Assembly (NCBI RefSeq): GCF_031157835.1
Contig: NZ_JAVIDR010000002.1
Coordinates: 248,001 to 312,000, forward strand
Source of the DNA: Acinetobacter rudis
Lineage (GTDB): Bacteria > Pseudomonadota > Gammaproteobacteria > Pseudomonadales > Moraxellaceae
Reading direction: 5' to 3'
Length of the DNA: 64,000 nucleotides
Numbering within the stretch: position 1 is the first letter of the stretch; every line of letters begins with the position of its first letter. The notes beneath the pieces are model-generated. The model did not search any database. It saw nothing but the letters and a program-made list of their open reading frames with translations, and was not told where the DNA came from. Both the position numbers and the translations under genes were made by a program. Positions 8,261-16,544 of this stretch are shown here, one piece after another.

Positions 8261-8597
8261 ATTTTTCCACCCCATCGCTCAGCATAAACGTCTGATATTC
8301 AAGACCACTTTCAGCGTCTGCTTGTGGTGGTCCATCAATCGCATAGATAAGGCCACGATGAATTACACGCATTTGGGTAGTTATATCTTCTCGATAGCGG
8401 ATTTTCATACGAGCAACGGTTTGAGCTTGTGCACCTTGAGCCGCTATAAGGTCTTTGGTTGATAATGGAGTGACTTTGGCCCATAACTTGATGTGATCAG
8501 ACCACAGTTCGTCAACTTCGTAGTTGTTTTCATCACGACCACTATTAGATTTTTGGATGGTGACACGATGGCGTAGTTCACCAGCTGAAATACCCAT
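8250..8597 (-). CDS. Head closure / head-tail adaptor protein
   Basis: This 115-residue protein starts MGISAGELRHRVTIQK, the hallmark of the SPP1 gp16-like head closure family, and has the expected beta-barrel core (KLWAKVTPLS, ARMKIRYREDITTQMRV). It would sit between the connector and the tail to hold DNA in the filled head. Four bases separate it from the upstream connector gene. Confidence 0.85.
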   Translation of the reverse strand: MGISAGELRHRVTIQKSNSGRDENNYEVDELWSDHIKLWAKVTPLSTKDLIAAQGAQAQTVARMKIRYREDITTQMRVIHRGLIYAIDGPPQADAESGLEYQTFMLSDGVEKYAG

Positions 8598-8600
8598 GAT

Positions 8601-8921
8601 TTACCCCATATTCACAAACCGATGTCTGCGCCAAAGCCACTCGGTAGCAAGTGGCATGTTCTGCATACTCCCCACCGCCTCTTTGTTTTTATACCAATGG
8701 CCAATAAGTAGTTTTGCGCCTTGAATAATTGCTGAACTAACATGAACTCCATTTTTTATGTCATCTGGAATTTCAACATTTTTAGCAAACAACTTTCTAT
8801 TTGTAGATTCCTCAAATGCTATAAAGGAGGCCTCAATCAAGGCCTCAATATCTGAGTCCTCGTCATCTTGATCAATTTTAAGGTGTAGTTTTACCTGTTC
8901 CAGTGTTAGAAACTGACTCAT
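8601..8921 (-). CDS. Head-tail connector protein (gp6-like)
   Basis: The ATG at 8921 (MSQFLTLEQVKLHLKID, 106 residues) has AAGG eight bases upstream and is preferred over one at 8951. The start pattern, the acidic DDEDSDIEALIEAS helix and the later GVHVSSAIIQGAKLLIGHWY helix match the HK97 gp6-like connector family, a ring bound below the portal. It overlaps the end of the next upstream gene by 44 bases. Confidence 0.83.
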   Translation of the reverse strand: MSQFLTLEQVKLHLKIDQDDEDSDIEALIEASFIAFEESTNRKLFAKNVEIPDDIKNGVHVSSAIIQGAKLLIGHWYKNKEAVGSMQNMPLATEWLWRRHRFVNMG

Positions 8922-9081
8922 TTTGCTTACCTTTAGCTTTAAATACTGCAACCTTTAAATGATTTACAGCCACATTCGCAATACGATCAGATACATCCTG
9001 ATCGCCTTTTTCTACCACAATAATTTTATTTCCATTCTCAATTGCAATTTTGAATGTTTGTTTAACTGTGATGATTGGCAT
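8878..9081 (-). CDS. Small phage head-region protein, unknown
   Basis: The 67-residue product has a beta-rich front half (MPIITVKQTFKIAIENG) and a DVSDRIANVAVNHLKVA helix. It lies between the major capsid and connector genes, where siphophages often carry a short protein of unknown role. The long overlap with the connector gene suggests both are real and translated together. I cannot name a function. Confidence 0.65.
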   Translation of the reverse strand: MPIITVKQTFKIAIENGNKIIVVEKGDQDVSDRIANVAVNHLKVAVFKAKGKQNESVSNTGTGKTTP

Positions 9082-9096
9082 TATTTTTCCACCCCA

Positions 9097-9127
9097 ATAT
9101 ATGCCTCACTAAATGTGAGGCATATAT
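9097..9127. terminator. Perfect 13-bp hairpin after the capsid gene
   Basis: ATATATGCCTCAC pairs exactly with GTGAGGCATATAT across a 5-base loop. It begins 12 bases after the capsid stop on the transcribed strand. There is no long T-run, so it may protect the 3' end of capsid mRNA rather than stop transcription. Confidence 0.6.
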
Positions 9128-9139
9128 AAATAATTAAGT

Positions 9140-10339
9140 TTATGCGGCCAATGTTAAAGCCTTAATTGCATTGCTATCTAAAAGCATTCCACCTGTACGT
9201 TTTGTTGTATAAAAACCAACATACGGCTTATTGGTGTATGGATCGCGTAGTACACGTGTTCCCATGCGGTCTACAATCAAATAACCACGCTTAAAGTTAC
9301 CAAACAAAACTGCATTAGCATCTGCTTCAGCTTCTGGCATATCTTCATTTTCTTCAATGCCATAACCAAGTAATGTTGATGGTTGACCTAATTGCAAACC
9401 AGGCTGCCACAAGTAATTACCCTCAGAGTCCTTAAACTTTCGCACTTTTGCTTGAGTTAGGTTCGTCATCATAAATAAGGCACCATTGCGATGGCCTTTC
9501 TTCAATGAGTAGATCAAATCAATAAGGCTGTCACCATTAAAATTACCTGCCTGACCTGAAAGTATTTGCTGAATTGAACCAAATGCACGATCTTTATCAG
9601 CTTCTGTGGTCAATGTGTTGGCTAGAATGCCCTTCGGTTTTTTAGAACCATCTCCAAGCAAGAATGCATGACCTTCTTTTTCTGCAAACTCACGCGCAAC
9701 CTCTGTCGAAATCCAGCTTTCAACATTAAAGAACACGTCATCTAATGATGTCTGTGTTGCTTGAGGGTTTGCATAAATTTCACCCATTGTTGCTTGAAGC
9801 TGAGCTAGTGTCGGGGTTCCTGTTACAGGTCGTGGATCTGTTTCACCCACCCAACCTGAACCAGCACCGCCAAGATTGACCAATTTTTTATAATCAGACG
9901 ATCCAACGGTTATTTGAGAACATACGCTACGCATTGGACTTTCATCTTTCAAAAGTTCCAGCAACGTGCGATCTAGTTCTTCTGGGACTGCAAAGCCACC
10001 ATCAGGATTAGTAGTGGTTTGAACAGCTTTGCGCTCCAAGTCCGCAAGACCATCATCAACGCCTTTACGAAGAAATTGATAAAAAGCAGTTTTATGCTCA
10101 TCAACACCTTCACCACCAGCCACACCTGGACGCCTAGCTGCTTTAAGCTCTTTTTCAAGTTCAGTTTTAAGCTTGTCGATATCACCTAATTTTTCGTTAA
10201 GTTTTTCAACTTGCTCACCCAGTTTGCCCTTTTCAGATTTGATTGCTTCAAGTTCTTGGTCATTTTTCTTCTTAAAGTCTTCAAACGTACCTTTAAGGTC
10301 TGCTGCAACTTCTTCAATATCTTTTTTTTCAATAGCCAT
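9140..10339 (-). CDS. Major capsid protein (HK97 gp5 family)
   Basis: The 399-residue product has an N-terminal charged coiled coil (about residues 5-75, the HK97 delta or scaffold region removed by the prohead protease) followed by the HK97-fold shell domain (FAVPEELDRTLLELLKDES, LGDGSKKPKGIL, NLTQAKVRKFKDSEGNYLW). It follows the protease and portal genes as usual. A strong hairpin directly after the stop probably raises its mRNA level. Confidence 0.95.
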   Translation of the reverse strand: MAIEKKDIEEVAADLKGTFEDFKKKNDQELEAIKSEKGKLGEQVEKLNEKLGDIDKLKTELEKELKAARRPGVAGGEGVDEHKTAFYQFLRKGVDDGLADLERKAVQTTTNPDGGFAVPEELDRTLLELLKDESPMRSVCSQITVGSSDYKKLVNLGGAGSGWVGETDPRPVTGTPTLAQLQATMGEIYANPQATQTSLDDVFFNVESWISTEVAREFAEKEGHAFLLGDGSKKPKGILANTLTTEADKDRAFGSIQQILSGQAGNFNGDSLIDLIYSLKKGHRNGALFMMTNLTQAKVRKFKDSEGNYLWQPGLQLGQPSTLLGYGIEENEDMPEAEADANAVLFGNFKRGYLIVDRMGTRVLRDPYTNKPYVGFYTTKRTGGMLLDSNAIKALTLAA

Positions 10340-10342
10340 GAT

Positions 10343-11011
10343 TTATTTACCTGCTGTAAAAATGGATTTTAAGTCTTTGAGTGATTGAAGCGCGTCATCA
10401 GTTTGCTCAGTATTTCTCTGTGCACTAATCGCTCCGTAACCTTTAGCCATGAAAGCTTTGGCTTGTTGAAGTGTGAAACCAGCATCTCGCAATGCTCGCT
10501 CTACTTCCATTTCAGATGGGGTTTCCCCTCGATCCAACGCTGATTTCACATCCGAAACTCGCGCTTCATCATTTGCAGGAAAGGTCACAAGTGATACTTC
10601 CCACAAATCAATGTCTGTTAGCTTGTAGACACCAAGCTGTTTGTCGTATTCGTAATCACGAAGAATAAAACCGATAGATAAGCCACCTATTGATTTTGCT
10701 TTCAAATGACCATGTGCACGTTTTGCCAGTGGGTCATCCTCAATAAGCAAACGGCCTTTTACATAAAGGCCGTTTTCATCTTCTTTCATTTCCAGATATG
10801 GTCCCAAGGGTTCATCTGATTTGTGCTGCCATAACATGGCAGGTAAACGACCTTTTTGAGACCATTCATTTAGTGTTCGCTTGAATGCGCCTGGCATAAC
10901 CACATCACCATAGCTATCCTTAACACCAAATACCGAACCATAGCCCTCAAACTCACCTGTGGCTGATACAGATTTGATTTCAAAAGGCACATTAAGATGC
11001 TTTTTTTGCAT
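10343..11011 (-). CDS. HK97-family prohead protease
   Basis: I choose the ATG at 11011 (222 residues, MQKKHLNVPFEIKSV), because GAGG lies nine bases upstream; an ATG at 11020 would add three residues. Motifs match the herpesvirus-like serine protease fold: EGYGSVFGVKDSYGDVVMPG, His in PAMLWQHKSDEPLG and Ser in KSIGGLSIGF. It cleaves the capsid N-terminal arm during head maturation. It overlaps the portal gene by 20 bases. Confidence 0.92.
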   Translation of the reverse strand: MQKKHLNVPFEIKSVSATGEFEGYGSVFGVKDSYGDVVMPGAFKRTLNEWSQKGRLPAMLWQHKSDEPLGPYLEMKEDENGLYVKGRLLIEDDPLAKRAHGHLKAKSIGGLSIGFILRDYEYDKQLGVYKLTDIDLWEVSLVTFPANDEARVSDVKSALDRGETPSEMEVERALRDAGFTLQQAKAFMAKGYGAISAQRNTEQTDDALQSLKDLKSIFTAGK

Positions 11012-12218
11012 CACTATCATCCTCAGGTTTAGTTGTCATATTCATCGGGGTTAAGTAAATATCCCCACCTTCACGTGGATTCATATCTTCAAGTTCTCGA
11101 CAATCATTAGGGCTTAACCATCCCCATTGAATACCTTTTCCATAAGACTCATAACGTGTTTTCAAGTCACCACGTAAAAGTGCGCCAGCATTGAATTTTG
11201 CATAGTGATTTTTACGATCTTTTTCATTGAGCAGTCCAACTCTGATTCTTGATTCAATTCGTGTCATATAAGGGACCAGTGAATAATTCACAAAGCTCAT
11301 CCCCATATGTTCAATATTGTTTAAAGTCATCTTGTCCATCGCTGCCACTAAATGTGGAGGCACTCGGAACAATCCGCAGATTTCGCTTTTTTGATATTCA
11401 CGTGTTTCTAAGAATTGAGAATCTTCAAGATTTAATGCTGTTGGTTTCCACTTTAAACCTTGCTCAAGAATCATTGGCTTGTATGTATTAGCTAAGCCCG
11501 TGTAGTTTTCTTCAAATTCGGTTTTCAAACGATTGAATGCAACATCAGTCAATGACTCTTCAGTTTCTAAAACACCCGAAGTAACAGCACCATTTTTAAA
11601 TAACTTTGCACCATGTTCTTCTGTATCTAACCCTAGACCTATACATTTACGTGCATATGCCACAGGATTTAGACCAGTTAAGCCATCCAAAGTAAATAAA
11701 CGAACATGCCAAATTTCATTTTGACTCAGTGTCCTGATACCGCCATTCTTAAAATTAACCTGATATTCAACTGTCCAATCATCCTTTAATTTTGGCGTAA
11801 CTGAACTTGGATCAAGAGGAAGTAGTTCAACAATCTCACCAAGTGCATAAACCTTGTAAGCATAAAAGTTTCCTCTCAAGCAAAGACAAACCATGAGTAA
11901 TTCCCAAAACTCTTGAGCTGTCATATAGTCATTTGGTGCGAGATTCAAAAGATCATAAAGCTTATGACTTACTGCAGGGTGCTTATACTTGTCATCCTGC
12001 TTATAAAGTCTACAAGGCAGCATCCCCATAGACTCTGAAAGTACTCTGACACACGAAAATACGATCGAGAGCTGCATAGCTCTTAGTGGAGTAACTGTTT
12101 GACCCGAACTAGTCACAAATTCCGCACCAAATATGCGAGCCAACTCATCGGGTCCAGAAACAACAAGGGGAGCAGCTTTAAATCCAAGCCACCCCCCTAT
12201 TTTTGATTTTATGCTCAT
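10992..12218 (-). CDS. Portal protein (HK97 gp3 family)
   Basis: The 408-residue product contains the typical portal core: CVRVLSESMGMLPCRLY near residues 55-72, the WELLMVCLCLRGNFYAYKV helix, and LEDSQFLETREYQKSEICGLF before the stem region. It forms the dodecameric DNA channel at one capsid vertex. Its start overlaps the terminase stop (TAATG), showing translational coupling. Confidence 0.94.
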   Translation of the reverse strand: MSIKSKIGGWLGFKAAPLVVSGPDELARIFGAEFVTSSGQTVTPLRAMQLSIVFSCVRVLSESMGMLPCRLYKQDDKYKHPAVSHKLYDLLNLAPNDYMTAQEFWELLMVCLCLRGNFYAYKVYALGEIVELLPLDPSSVTPKLKDDWTVEYQVNFKNGGIRTLSQNEIWHVRLFTLDGLTGLNPVAYARKCIGLGLDTEEHGAKLFKNGAVTSGVLETEESLTDVAFNRLKTEFEENYTGLANTYKPMILEQGLKWKPTALNLEDSQFLETREYQKSEICGLFRVPPHLVAAMDKMTLNNIEHMGMSFVNYSLVPYMTRIESRIRVGLLNEKDRKNHYAKFNAGALLRGDLKTRYESYGKGIQWGWLSPNDCRELEDMNPREGGDIYLTPMNMTTKPEDDSDAKKAS

Positions 12219-13939
12219 TAGAGTCTTCTAACCCCATGTTTTTCAATATGACTTGAAAGATCATCATCTGATGGATTGCTGTTAAGTGTAAGGATTCGAC
12301 TAATGCCCATTAAGGCAGCTACCGCACCATCAATTTTCTTAAAGCTTTTTTCCTTATCTGGAAATTCAGTTTCGTTCTTTCCTGTTTTTGAAATCACATT
12401 ACCAATCATCCAAGATAAAATCGGATTCCCATCATGATGAAAGCGACCTGCTGCTATTGCAGCCTCAAGCTCTTTCATTGCTGGAGAAAATGTTTTGGTG
12501 ATTTTTGGCATTTTTATTGAATCATAACCAGCATCATCAATGTTTTTTGCAATCTGAAAACCACCCCATTCATCGTATGGGACTTCTTTAATCGTTAAAT
12601 TAATCGCATCATCAATAATCTCTTGAGCAATTTCATTTAAATCATTCTCAGCATCACCACTGACTGTAAGTAACTCTAGATTTAGCCATTTTTGATATCG
12701 CTCAATAACTTGCTTTTCCTCACCGTTATAAACAGTGTCATATGGCAAATAAAATCTAGGTTTAATACTGTAGTAGTGAATTTTCCCTTCAATAATTCGA
12801 TAAAAAAGATTGATACGCGCAGCAATATCAATCTTTGAGGAGAGATCCACACAAATCATGCATGCATCATTTTTAAAGTCATCAAGCTTTAAATTTTCAT
12901 CTTTGCACTTATTCCACTGCTCCATGTTAAAGAAAGCAGATTTAGCAGAAACCCATACATTTAAATGCTTTGTCTTAAATGCGTTTTGTTTTGCTGCGCT
13001 TTGTATGGCTCGTCTTTGTTGTGATTCAAGATAGTCTGCATAAACCGAAACACCATAATTGGGATTAGCCTTTGCCAACACCTTAGGATTAGTCCAGTCA
13101 TCACCCTCGTCTATCGTCCAAATCATTCCAAACAACTCATCATCTGGAACAGTGCCTAGCAGCATCTCTTGGATTCGGACACGCAAATCATAACAAGGCC
13201 CCTCAATATTGAAGCCAGCCGTTGTAATCGTGAATATTAAGGGTTGTCGCCTTGCCCCCATACCTGTCTGCATCGTGTCATACATTGCAGATGTTTGATG
13301 TTCGTGAAATTCATCAATAACAGCACAGTGTGGTGATTGACCATCTGGTGGATCGCCAATAATCGTTTCAAATAACGAACCATCTTCTGGTATTTCGAGA
13401 CTTCCTGCATTAACCAAAACTCCTGCAGCCTCTACAAAATCAGGTGAACGTAAGGCCATTAAGCGTGCAGGCTTAAAAACTTCCCATGCTTGTTTCTCAG
13501 TGGTAGCGCCAGCATAAACCTCTGAACCAAATTCACCATCATTTGCAAACATATTGAGAGCGACACCAGCTGCAATTGCAGACTTGCCATTTTTACGCGG
13601 TATTTCCCAATAACTTTCTCGAAAACGACGATAACCGTCTTTTTTCCGAACCCAACCAAAGGTGCACGCTATTCCAAATTTTTGCCAAGGCTCAAGAGTC
13701 AACTTCATGCGCTTCATCGCCCATTCACCTTTTGTGTGGGGCAACAATTCAATAAAAGCGATCTTCTTTTCAGCTAAACGAGCATCAAATTTGTATGGAA
13801 ATTCCTTTTTTTTACTACTTTTTAAATCATTTAAGTGACGCTCACAGGCTAATTTTATCCATTTACATGCAGGAATCTTGTTTAAAACGACTTGCCTAGC
13901 CCACTTATTTGCAATGTCTACATTTGGGTAAGCTGCCAT
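12218..13939 (-). CDS. Terminase large subunit
   Basis: This 573-residue packaging motor has the terminase-type Walker A PRKNGKS (about residues 114-120), a Walker B AVIDEFHEH with Asp209-Glu210, and an ITTAG coupling motif shortly after. The C-terminal half carries the nuclease domain (MICVDLSSKIDIAA, later PYDEWGG). It resembles the HK97 type, which generates cohesive ends. It lies directly after the small subunit. Confidence 0.95.
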   Translation of the reverse strand: MAAYPNVDIANKWARQVVLNKIPACKWIKLACERHLNDLKSSKKKEFPYKFDARLAEKKIAFIELLPHTKGEWAMKRMKLTLEPWQKFGIACTFGWVRKKDGYRRFRESYWEIPRKNGKSAIAAGVALNMFANDGEFGSEVYAGATTEKQAWEVFKPARLMALRSPDFVEAAGVLVNAGSLEIPEDGSLFETIIGDPPDGQSPHCAVIDEFHEHQTSAMYDTMQTGMGARRQPLIFTITTAGFNIEGPCYDLRVRIQEMLLGTVPDDELFGMIWTIDEGDDWTNPKVLAKANPNYGVSVYADYLESQQRRAIQSAAKQNAFKTKHLNVWVSAKSAFFNMEQWNKCKDENLKLDDFKNDACMICVDLSSKIDIAARINLFYRIIEGKIHYYSIKPRFYLPYDTVYNGEEKQVIERYQKWLNLELLTVSGDAENDLNEIAQEIIDDAINLTIKEVPYDEWGGFQIAKNIDDAGYDSIKMPKITKTFSPAMKELEAAIAAGRFHHDGNPILSWMIGNVISKTGKNETEFPDKEKSFKKIDGAVAALMGISRILTLNSNPSDDDLSSHIEKHGVRRL

Positions 13940-13951
13940 TTAACGACCTCA

Positions 13952-14398
13952 CTACATATTTAATACCCCTGCAAATGCATTATTTTTTGGCTTGCCACCA
14001 CCAGCCATCAGCCGAGTTCGTGATGCAGGATCTAGACCCAACATCGCACCAAATGAGGCAATTTGTTTTGACGACTCATTAACTACTGTCAATGCAGGAT
14101 TCTTAATCCGTCCCGACTCTGTTTGAATCGTAACCCCATATAAAACAACCTCATGCTGGGCTTCGCGCAAGTTGTGGTAAGCCATACAAAACATTTCTAC
14201 GTTGTGCATGTCAGTTAGCTTTAGGATTTTTCGCTTTAATAATTCAGGGACAATTGATCTCCACATAACAACTGCTTGATCCATTTGTTGAAGATGAAGT
14301 GGAACATCAATATCGTAAACATTTTCAAAATCATTGCTTGGGTCTGGCTTAACTCTTGGCTTACGCCCGACTCCTGCGACTGCCTTAATTCCACCCAT
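13952..14398 (-). CDS. Terminase small subunit (P27 family)
   Basis: The 148-residue product, with a basic N-terminus (GVGRKPRVKPDPS) and a helix-rich body (MQKWRS-type spacing around AVVMWRSIVPELLKRKIL, MFCMAYHNLREAQHEV), fits the P27 small terminase family that recognises the packaging site. It is 13 bases upstream of the large subunit, and the cos site is expected close by. Confidence 0.85.
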   Translation of the reverse strand: MGGIKAVAGVGRKPRVKPDPSNDFENVYDIDVPLHLQQMDQAVVMWRSIVPELLKRKILKLTDMHNVEMFCMAYHNLREAQHEVVLYGVTIQTESGRIKNPALTVVNESSKQIASFGAMLGLDPASRTRLMAGGGKPKNNAFAGVLNM

Positions 14399-14455
14399 AA
14401 GTCAAGACCCTCAATTTTTAATTTCGCTCACGTAAAAAAATGGTTAAGGGGGCGG

Positions 14456-14839
14456 TCATTTAGCGCAAAGGCTAGAGCTTTTTGACTCCCCCCTCCCTTC
14501 TGTGGCTGTTTTTTCTTTATGACACGGCGAGCAAAGCGACTGTAAGTTATCCATATTATCCGTACCTCCATTCGCTTTATTAACGATGTGATCGACATCA
14601 GTAGCCTCTACAAGCTGCCCTTTGGCCATGTGTGCAACACAGAGATAGTTATCACGCTTTAGCACCTGAACACGCAGCTTACGCCACGTGTGACCATAGC
14701 CACGTTCAGTCGTTGAACCTGTTCGATCTTCACGGCGTGACCAACCTGATCGTTTATCGGCATGGTTATCACAATAACCTTTCTGACTTCGAGACTTAAC
14801 AAGATTAGGGCAACCCCATTCACGGCACGGTCTAGACAT
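14456..14839 (-). CDS. HNH endonuclease next to terminase
   Basis: The ATG at 14839 (MSRPCREWGCPNLV, 127 residues) has an AAGAAGG site and overlaps the upstream stop by eight bases. Zn-binding pairs CREWGC and YCDNH precede the HNH core (VDHIVNKANGGTDNMDNLQ, then CSPCHKEKT). In HK97-like phages an HNH protein beside the terminase genes is required for cohesive-end cleavage during packaging; the same role is inferred. Confidence 0.9.
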   Translation of the reverse strand: MSRPCREWGCPNLVKSRSQKGYCDNHADKRSGWSRREDRTGSTTERGYGHTWRKLRVQVLKRDNYLCVAHMAKGQLVEATDVDHIVNKANGGTDNMDNLQSLCSPCHKEKTATEGRGESKSSSLCAK

Positions 14840-15152
14840 TACCTTCTTCTTTAGGTGCGCAAGCAGGATGACCATTGATGGAACCGCGATCCATCTGTTC
14901 AAGTGGTGAAACATACCCACCTTTAGCAAATAGATTGGACACCTGCTCATTGGTCAAAACACTTGAGGTAGTGACCTGAACTTTCCATGCATTATCAACA
15001 CCACCAGTAAGTTGAATATCTTTCACATCACCAAGGTACTGACCATTGCTTAAACACACTCTAGTACCAGTTAAGGATTTACTCTTATTGTCTGGCGCTT
15101 CAATACCGACAACTGTTAAGCGATTCTCTTTGTATTGTTTGAGTGGCATCAT
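14832..15152 (-). CDS. Phage protein of unknown function
   Basis: The 106-residue product contains a beta-rich first half (NRLTVVGIEAPD, TGTRVCLSNGQYLGDV, WKVQVTTSSV) and a flexible C-terminus. I do not recognise it. It is in the same leftward unit as the HNH gene and overlaps it. The start could be either of two adjacent ATGs. Confidence 0.6.
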   Translation of the reverse strand: MMPLKQYKENRLTVVGIEAPDNKSKSLTGTRVCLSNGQYLGDVKDIQLTGGVDNAWKVQVTTSSVLTNEQVSNLFAKGGYVSPLEQMDRGSINGHPACAPKEEGNV

Positions 15153-15154
15153 AT

Positions 15155-15325
15155 TTAATCATCCAAGTTCTTAGTTTGATTAGTTGTTTCTTCATCGCTG
15201 ATCTGCATCAACAGCTCATTGTTCTCTTGAAGTAAATCAAGAATGATTTGATCTTTTGTTTCTATCTTTTCGATCAGCACCGTGTTCTGCTCAACGATCT
15301 TTGTTAGTAGTGATTCAATTGACAT
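15155..15325 (-). CDS. Short coiled-coil phage protein (56 aa)
   Basis: A short frame from ATG 15325 to TAA 15155 encodes MSIESLLTKIVEQNTVLIEK, then regularly spaced Ile/Leu residues (IILDLLQENNELLM) and an acidic end. The heptad pattern predicts a small coiled coil. It overlaps the next gene upstream by 11 bases and ends two bases before the next start, fitting the tightly packed neighbourhood. Confidence 0.55.
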   Translation of the reverse strand: MSIESLLTKIVEQNTVLIEKIETKDQIILDLLQENNELLMQISDEETTNQTKNLDD

Positions 15326-15536
15326 TAGCTAACGCCTCCTTCAATTCAGACAACTTGTAATGCGTGTGATGGTTATGAACACCAACAATGCACTTATCTG
15401 CATAGAACCCATGAACACCACCAAAGTTCTCAGTCCAAGCATCAACGTAGTAGTGTGCATCAGAGTGAGCCTTATCAACAATCTCACGCACCTTATCCAC
15501 ACCTAGCTTTTTAATAAGTCGCTTTGCTTTCTTCAT
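15315..15536 (-). CDS. Phage protein of unknown function (73 aa)
   Basis: The protein starts with a basic helix (MKKAKRLIKKLGVDKVRE) and has a His/Tyr-rich centre (DAHYYVDAW, VGVHNHHTHYKLSELK). The clustered histidines could bind metal, but no family is recognised. It sits two bases after the membrane-protein gene at 15539. Confidence 0.55.
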   Translation of the reverse strand: MKKAKRLIKKLGVDKVREIVDKAHSDAHYYVDAWTENFGGVHGFYADKCIVGVHNHHTHYKLSELKEALANVN

Positions 15537-15538
15537 GG

Positions 15539-15922
15539 TTATTCACCAACTGGTCGCTTACCAGCCTCAAGGATTGGAATATTTGCCTCGGTTGGCACAT
15601 AAACAATTTGCTGAATCTTGCCATCACGTAAAGCATCACCAAACGCACCAATGAACTCTTGATTGCGGTATTCAGGATATTGCTTTGCTGTTTCGCCAAT
15701 TACCTTGATAGCCTGTGCACGTAACTGAGCACTTTCTAGTTCAGCCTTAGCGGTTTCAATAGCAATTTGCTTTGACTGTTGTGCCTCGGCTAAACGAGCC
15801 TGACCACTCATGCCCTGTTGCCATACTCGGTATTGCGGCCATACAAATAGCAGAACAATAAGTGCAATGATCGCACCAGCAATTGAAATACCAACAACTG
15901 CATTACCTTTTTGATTCTTCAC
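15539..15922 (-). CDS. Small membrane protein with Band7/SPFH-like C-terminus
   Basis: I prefer the GTG at 15922 (127 residues), which has GAGG eight bases upstream; an ATG at 15955 lacks a good site. One membrane segment (VVGISIAGAIIALIVLLFVW) is followed by an Ala/Glu/Gln helix (ARLAEAQQSKQIAIETAKAE) and a QQIVYVPTEANIPILEAGK end, like the tail of prohibitin/Band7 proteins. Most SPFH proteins are longer, so this is a trimmed version. Its role in the phage is unknown. Confidence 0.6.
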   Translation of the reverse strand: MKNQKGNAVVGISIAGAIIALIVLLFVWPQYRVWQQGMSGQARLAEAQQSKQIAIETAKAELESAQLRAQAIKVIGETAKQYPEYRNQEFIGAFGDALRDGKIQQIVYVPTEANIPILEAGKRPVGE

Positions 15923-16011
15923 TACACTTTCCTCCACGCAAAAAGAAACCCACACAAGGTGGGCTGTATTAAATTACTTATGTTTTAAACATGGTTTTAA
16001 ATTCAAAAGGT

Positions 16012-16194
16012 TTAACTTGAGATTGAATCTCGCTGAGCAACCAACTCACCAAACTTAATTGCTTTCGTGATAATCGATTCAAGTTGATCTTCACCTTCAT
16101 TAGGCAACAAGTGCTCAACGCAAAAATCTGATTTCATTTCAGTAATCTCTGCATCGAGATTTTTAATTTTTTGATTCATATCTTCTTTACTCAT
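16012..16194 (-). CDS. Short phage protein of unknown function (60 aa)
   Basis: The product opens with a charged helix of coiled-coil type (MSKEDMNQKIKNLDAEITEM) and has a short second helix (LESIITKAIKFGELV). No family is recognised. It is the first protein gene downstream of the tRNA in the late transcript. Confidence 0.5.
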   Translation of the reverse strand: MSKEDMNQKIKNLDAEITEMKSDFCVEHLLPNEGEDQLESIITKAIKFGELVAQRDSISS

Positions 16195-16225
16195 TCTGAT
16201 ATCCTAATTGTGATTTTATAAAATT

Positions 16226-16302
16226 TGGCACGCCTAACAGGATTCGAACCTGTGACCATCCACTTAGAAGGCGGATACTCTAGTCAACTGAGCTATAGGC
16301 GC
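16226..16302 (-). tRNA. tRNA-Arg (anticodon TCT), prophage-borne
   Basis: On the minus strand the sequence folds as a full cloverleaf: acceptor GCGCCTA with TAGGCGT (one G-T pair), D arm with AGCTCAGTTGA, anticodon loop CTTCTAA giving TCT, T arm with GGTTCGAATCC, discriminator G and an encoded CCA. It reads AGA. It lies inside the phage late region, not at a chromosomal boundary, so it is cargo rather than an integration site. Confidence 0.93.
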
Positions 16303-16450
16303 ATAATGCCCGTATCGACACGAACAGGCGGTCGTCATGAAACCTCACTAAGGTTGTCTAATTCGTTATGCACCTATGGCGTGCTAGAAAAGGGTTCTAA
16401 TGCCACGAACTGGGGCGTACGACAATATTGAAACTAAAAGAAGCTCCAAC

Positions 16451-16478
16451 AAAAAAACCCCGCAAATGCGAGGCTTTT
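16451..16478 (-). terminator. Terminator between Q-like gene and late genes (tR'-like)
   Basis: On the minus strand CCTCGC / GCGGGG with a short ATTT loop is followed by seven T. It stands about 30-60 bases after the predicted start of late transcription and before the tRNA and structural genes. This is where a Q-type antiterminator would act. Confidence 0.7.
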
Positions 16479-16515
16479 TGATGGCGTTAAATACATAAAT
16501 CGCCACGGTATCACA

Positions 16516-16544
16516 AATATGCCACACCCCGTATATGCAGTCAA
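16516..16544 (-). promoter_or_regulatory. Candidate late promoter (pR'-like)
   Basis: On the minus strand the -35 TTGACT (16544-16539) overlaps the Q-like stop codon. It is separated by exactly 17 bases from CATATT (16521-16516). A strong terminator follows within about 70 bases, as in lambdoid pR'-tR' units. Confidence 0.5.

Noticed and set aside
8878-8951. Longer start for the connector gene at 8951
   Set aside because: The family start is MSQFLTLEQV at 8921 with a good ribosome site; the longer form would add 10 unrelated residues.
16225-16431. Plus-strand open frame of 68 codons over the tRNA
   Set aside because: It begins inside the tRNA on the opposite strand and has no ribosome site; the translation is simply the tRNA complement read as protein.
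16303-16440. Possible second tRNA next to tRNA-Arg
   Set aside because: GTTCG-like and short inverted segments are present but no acceptor or anticodon stem can be formed.
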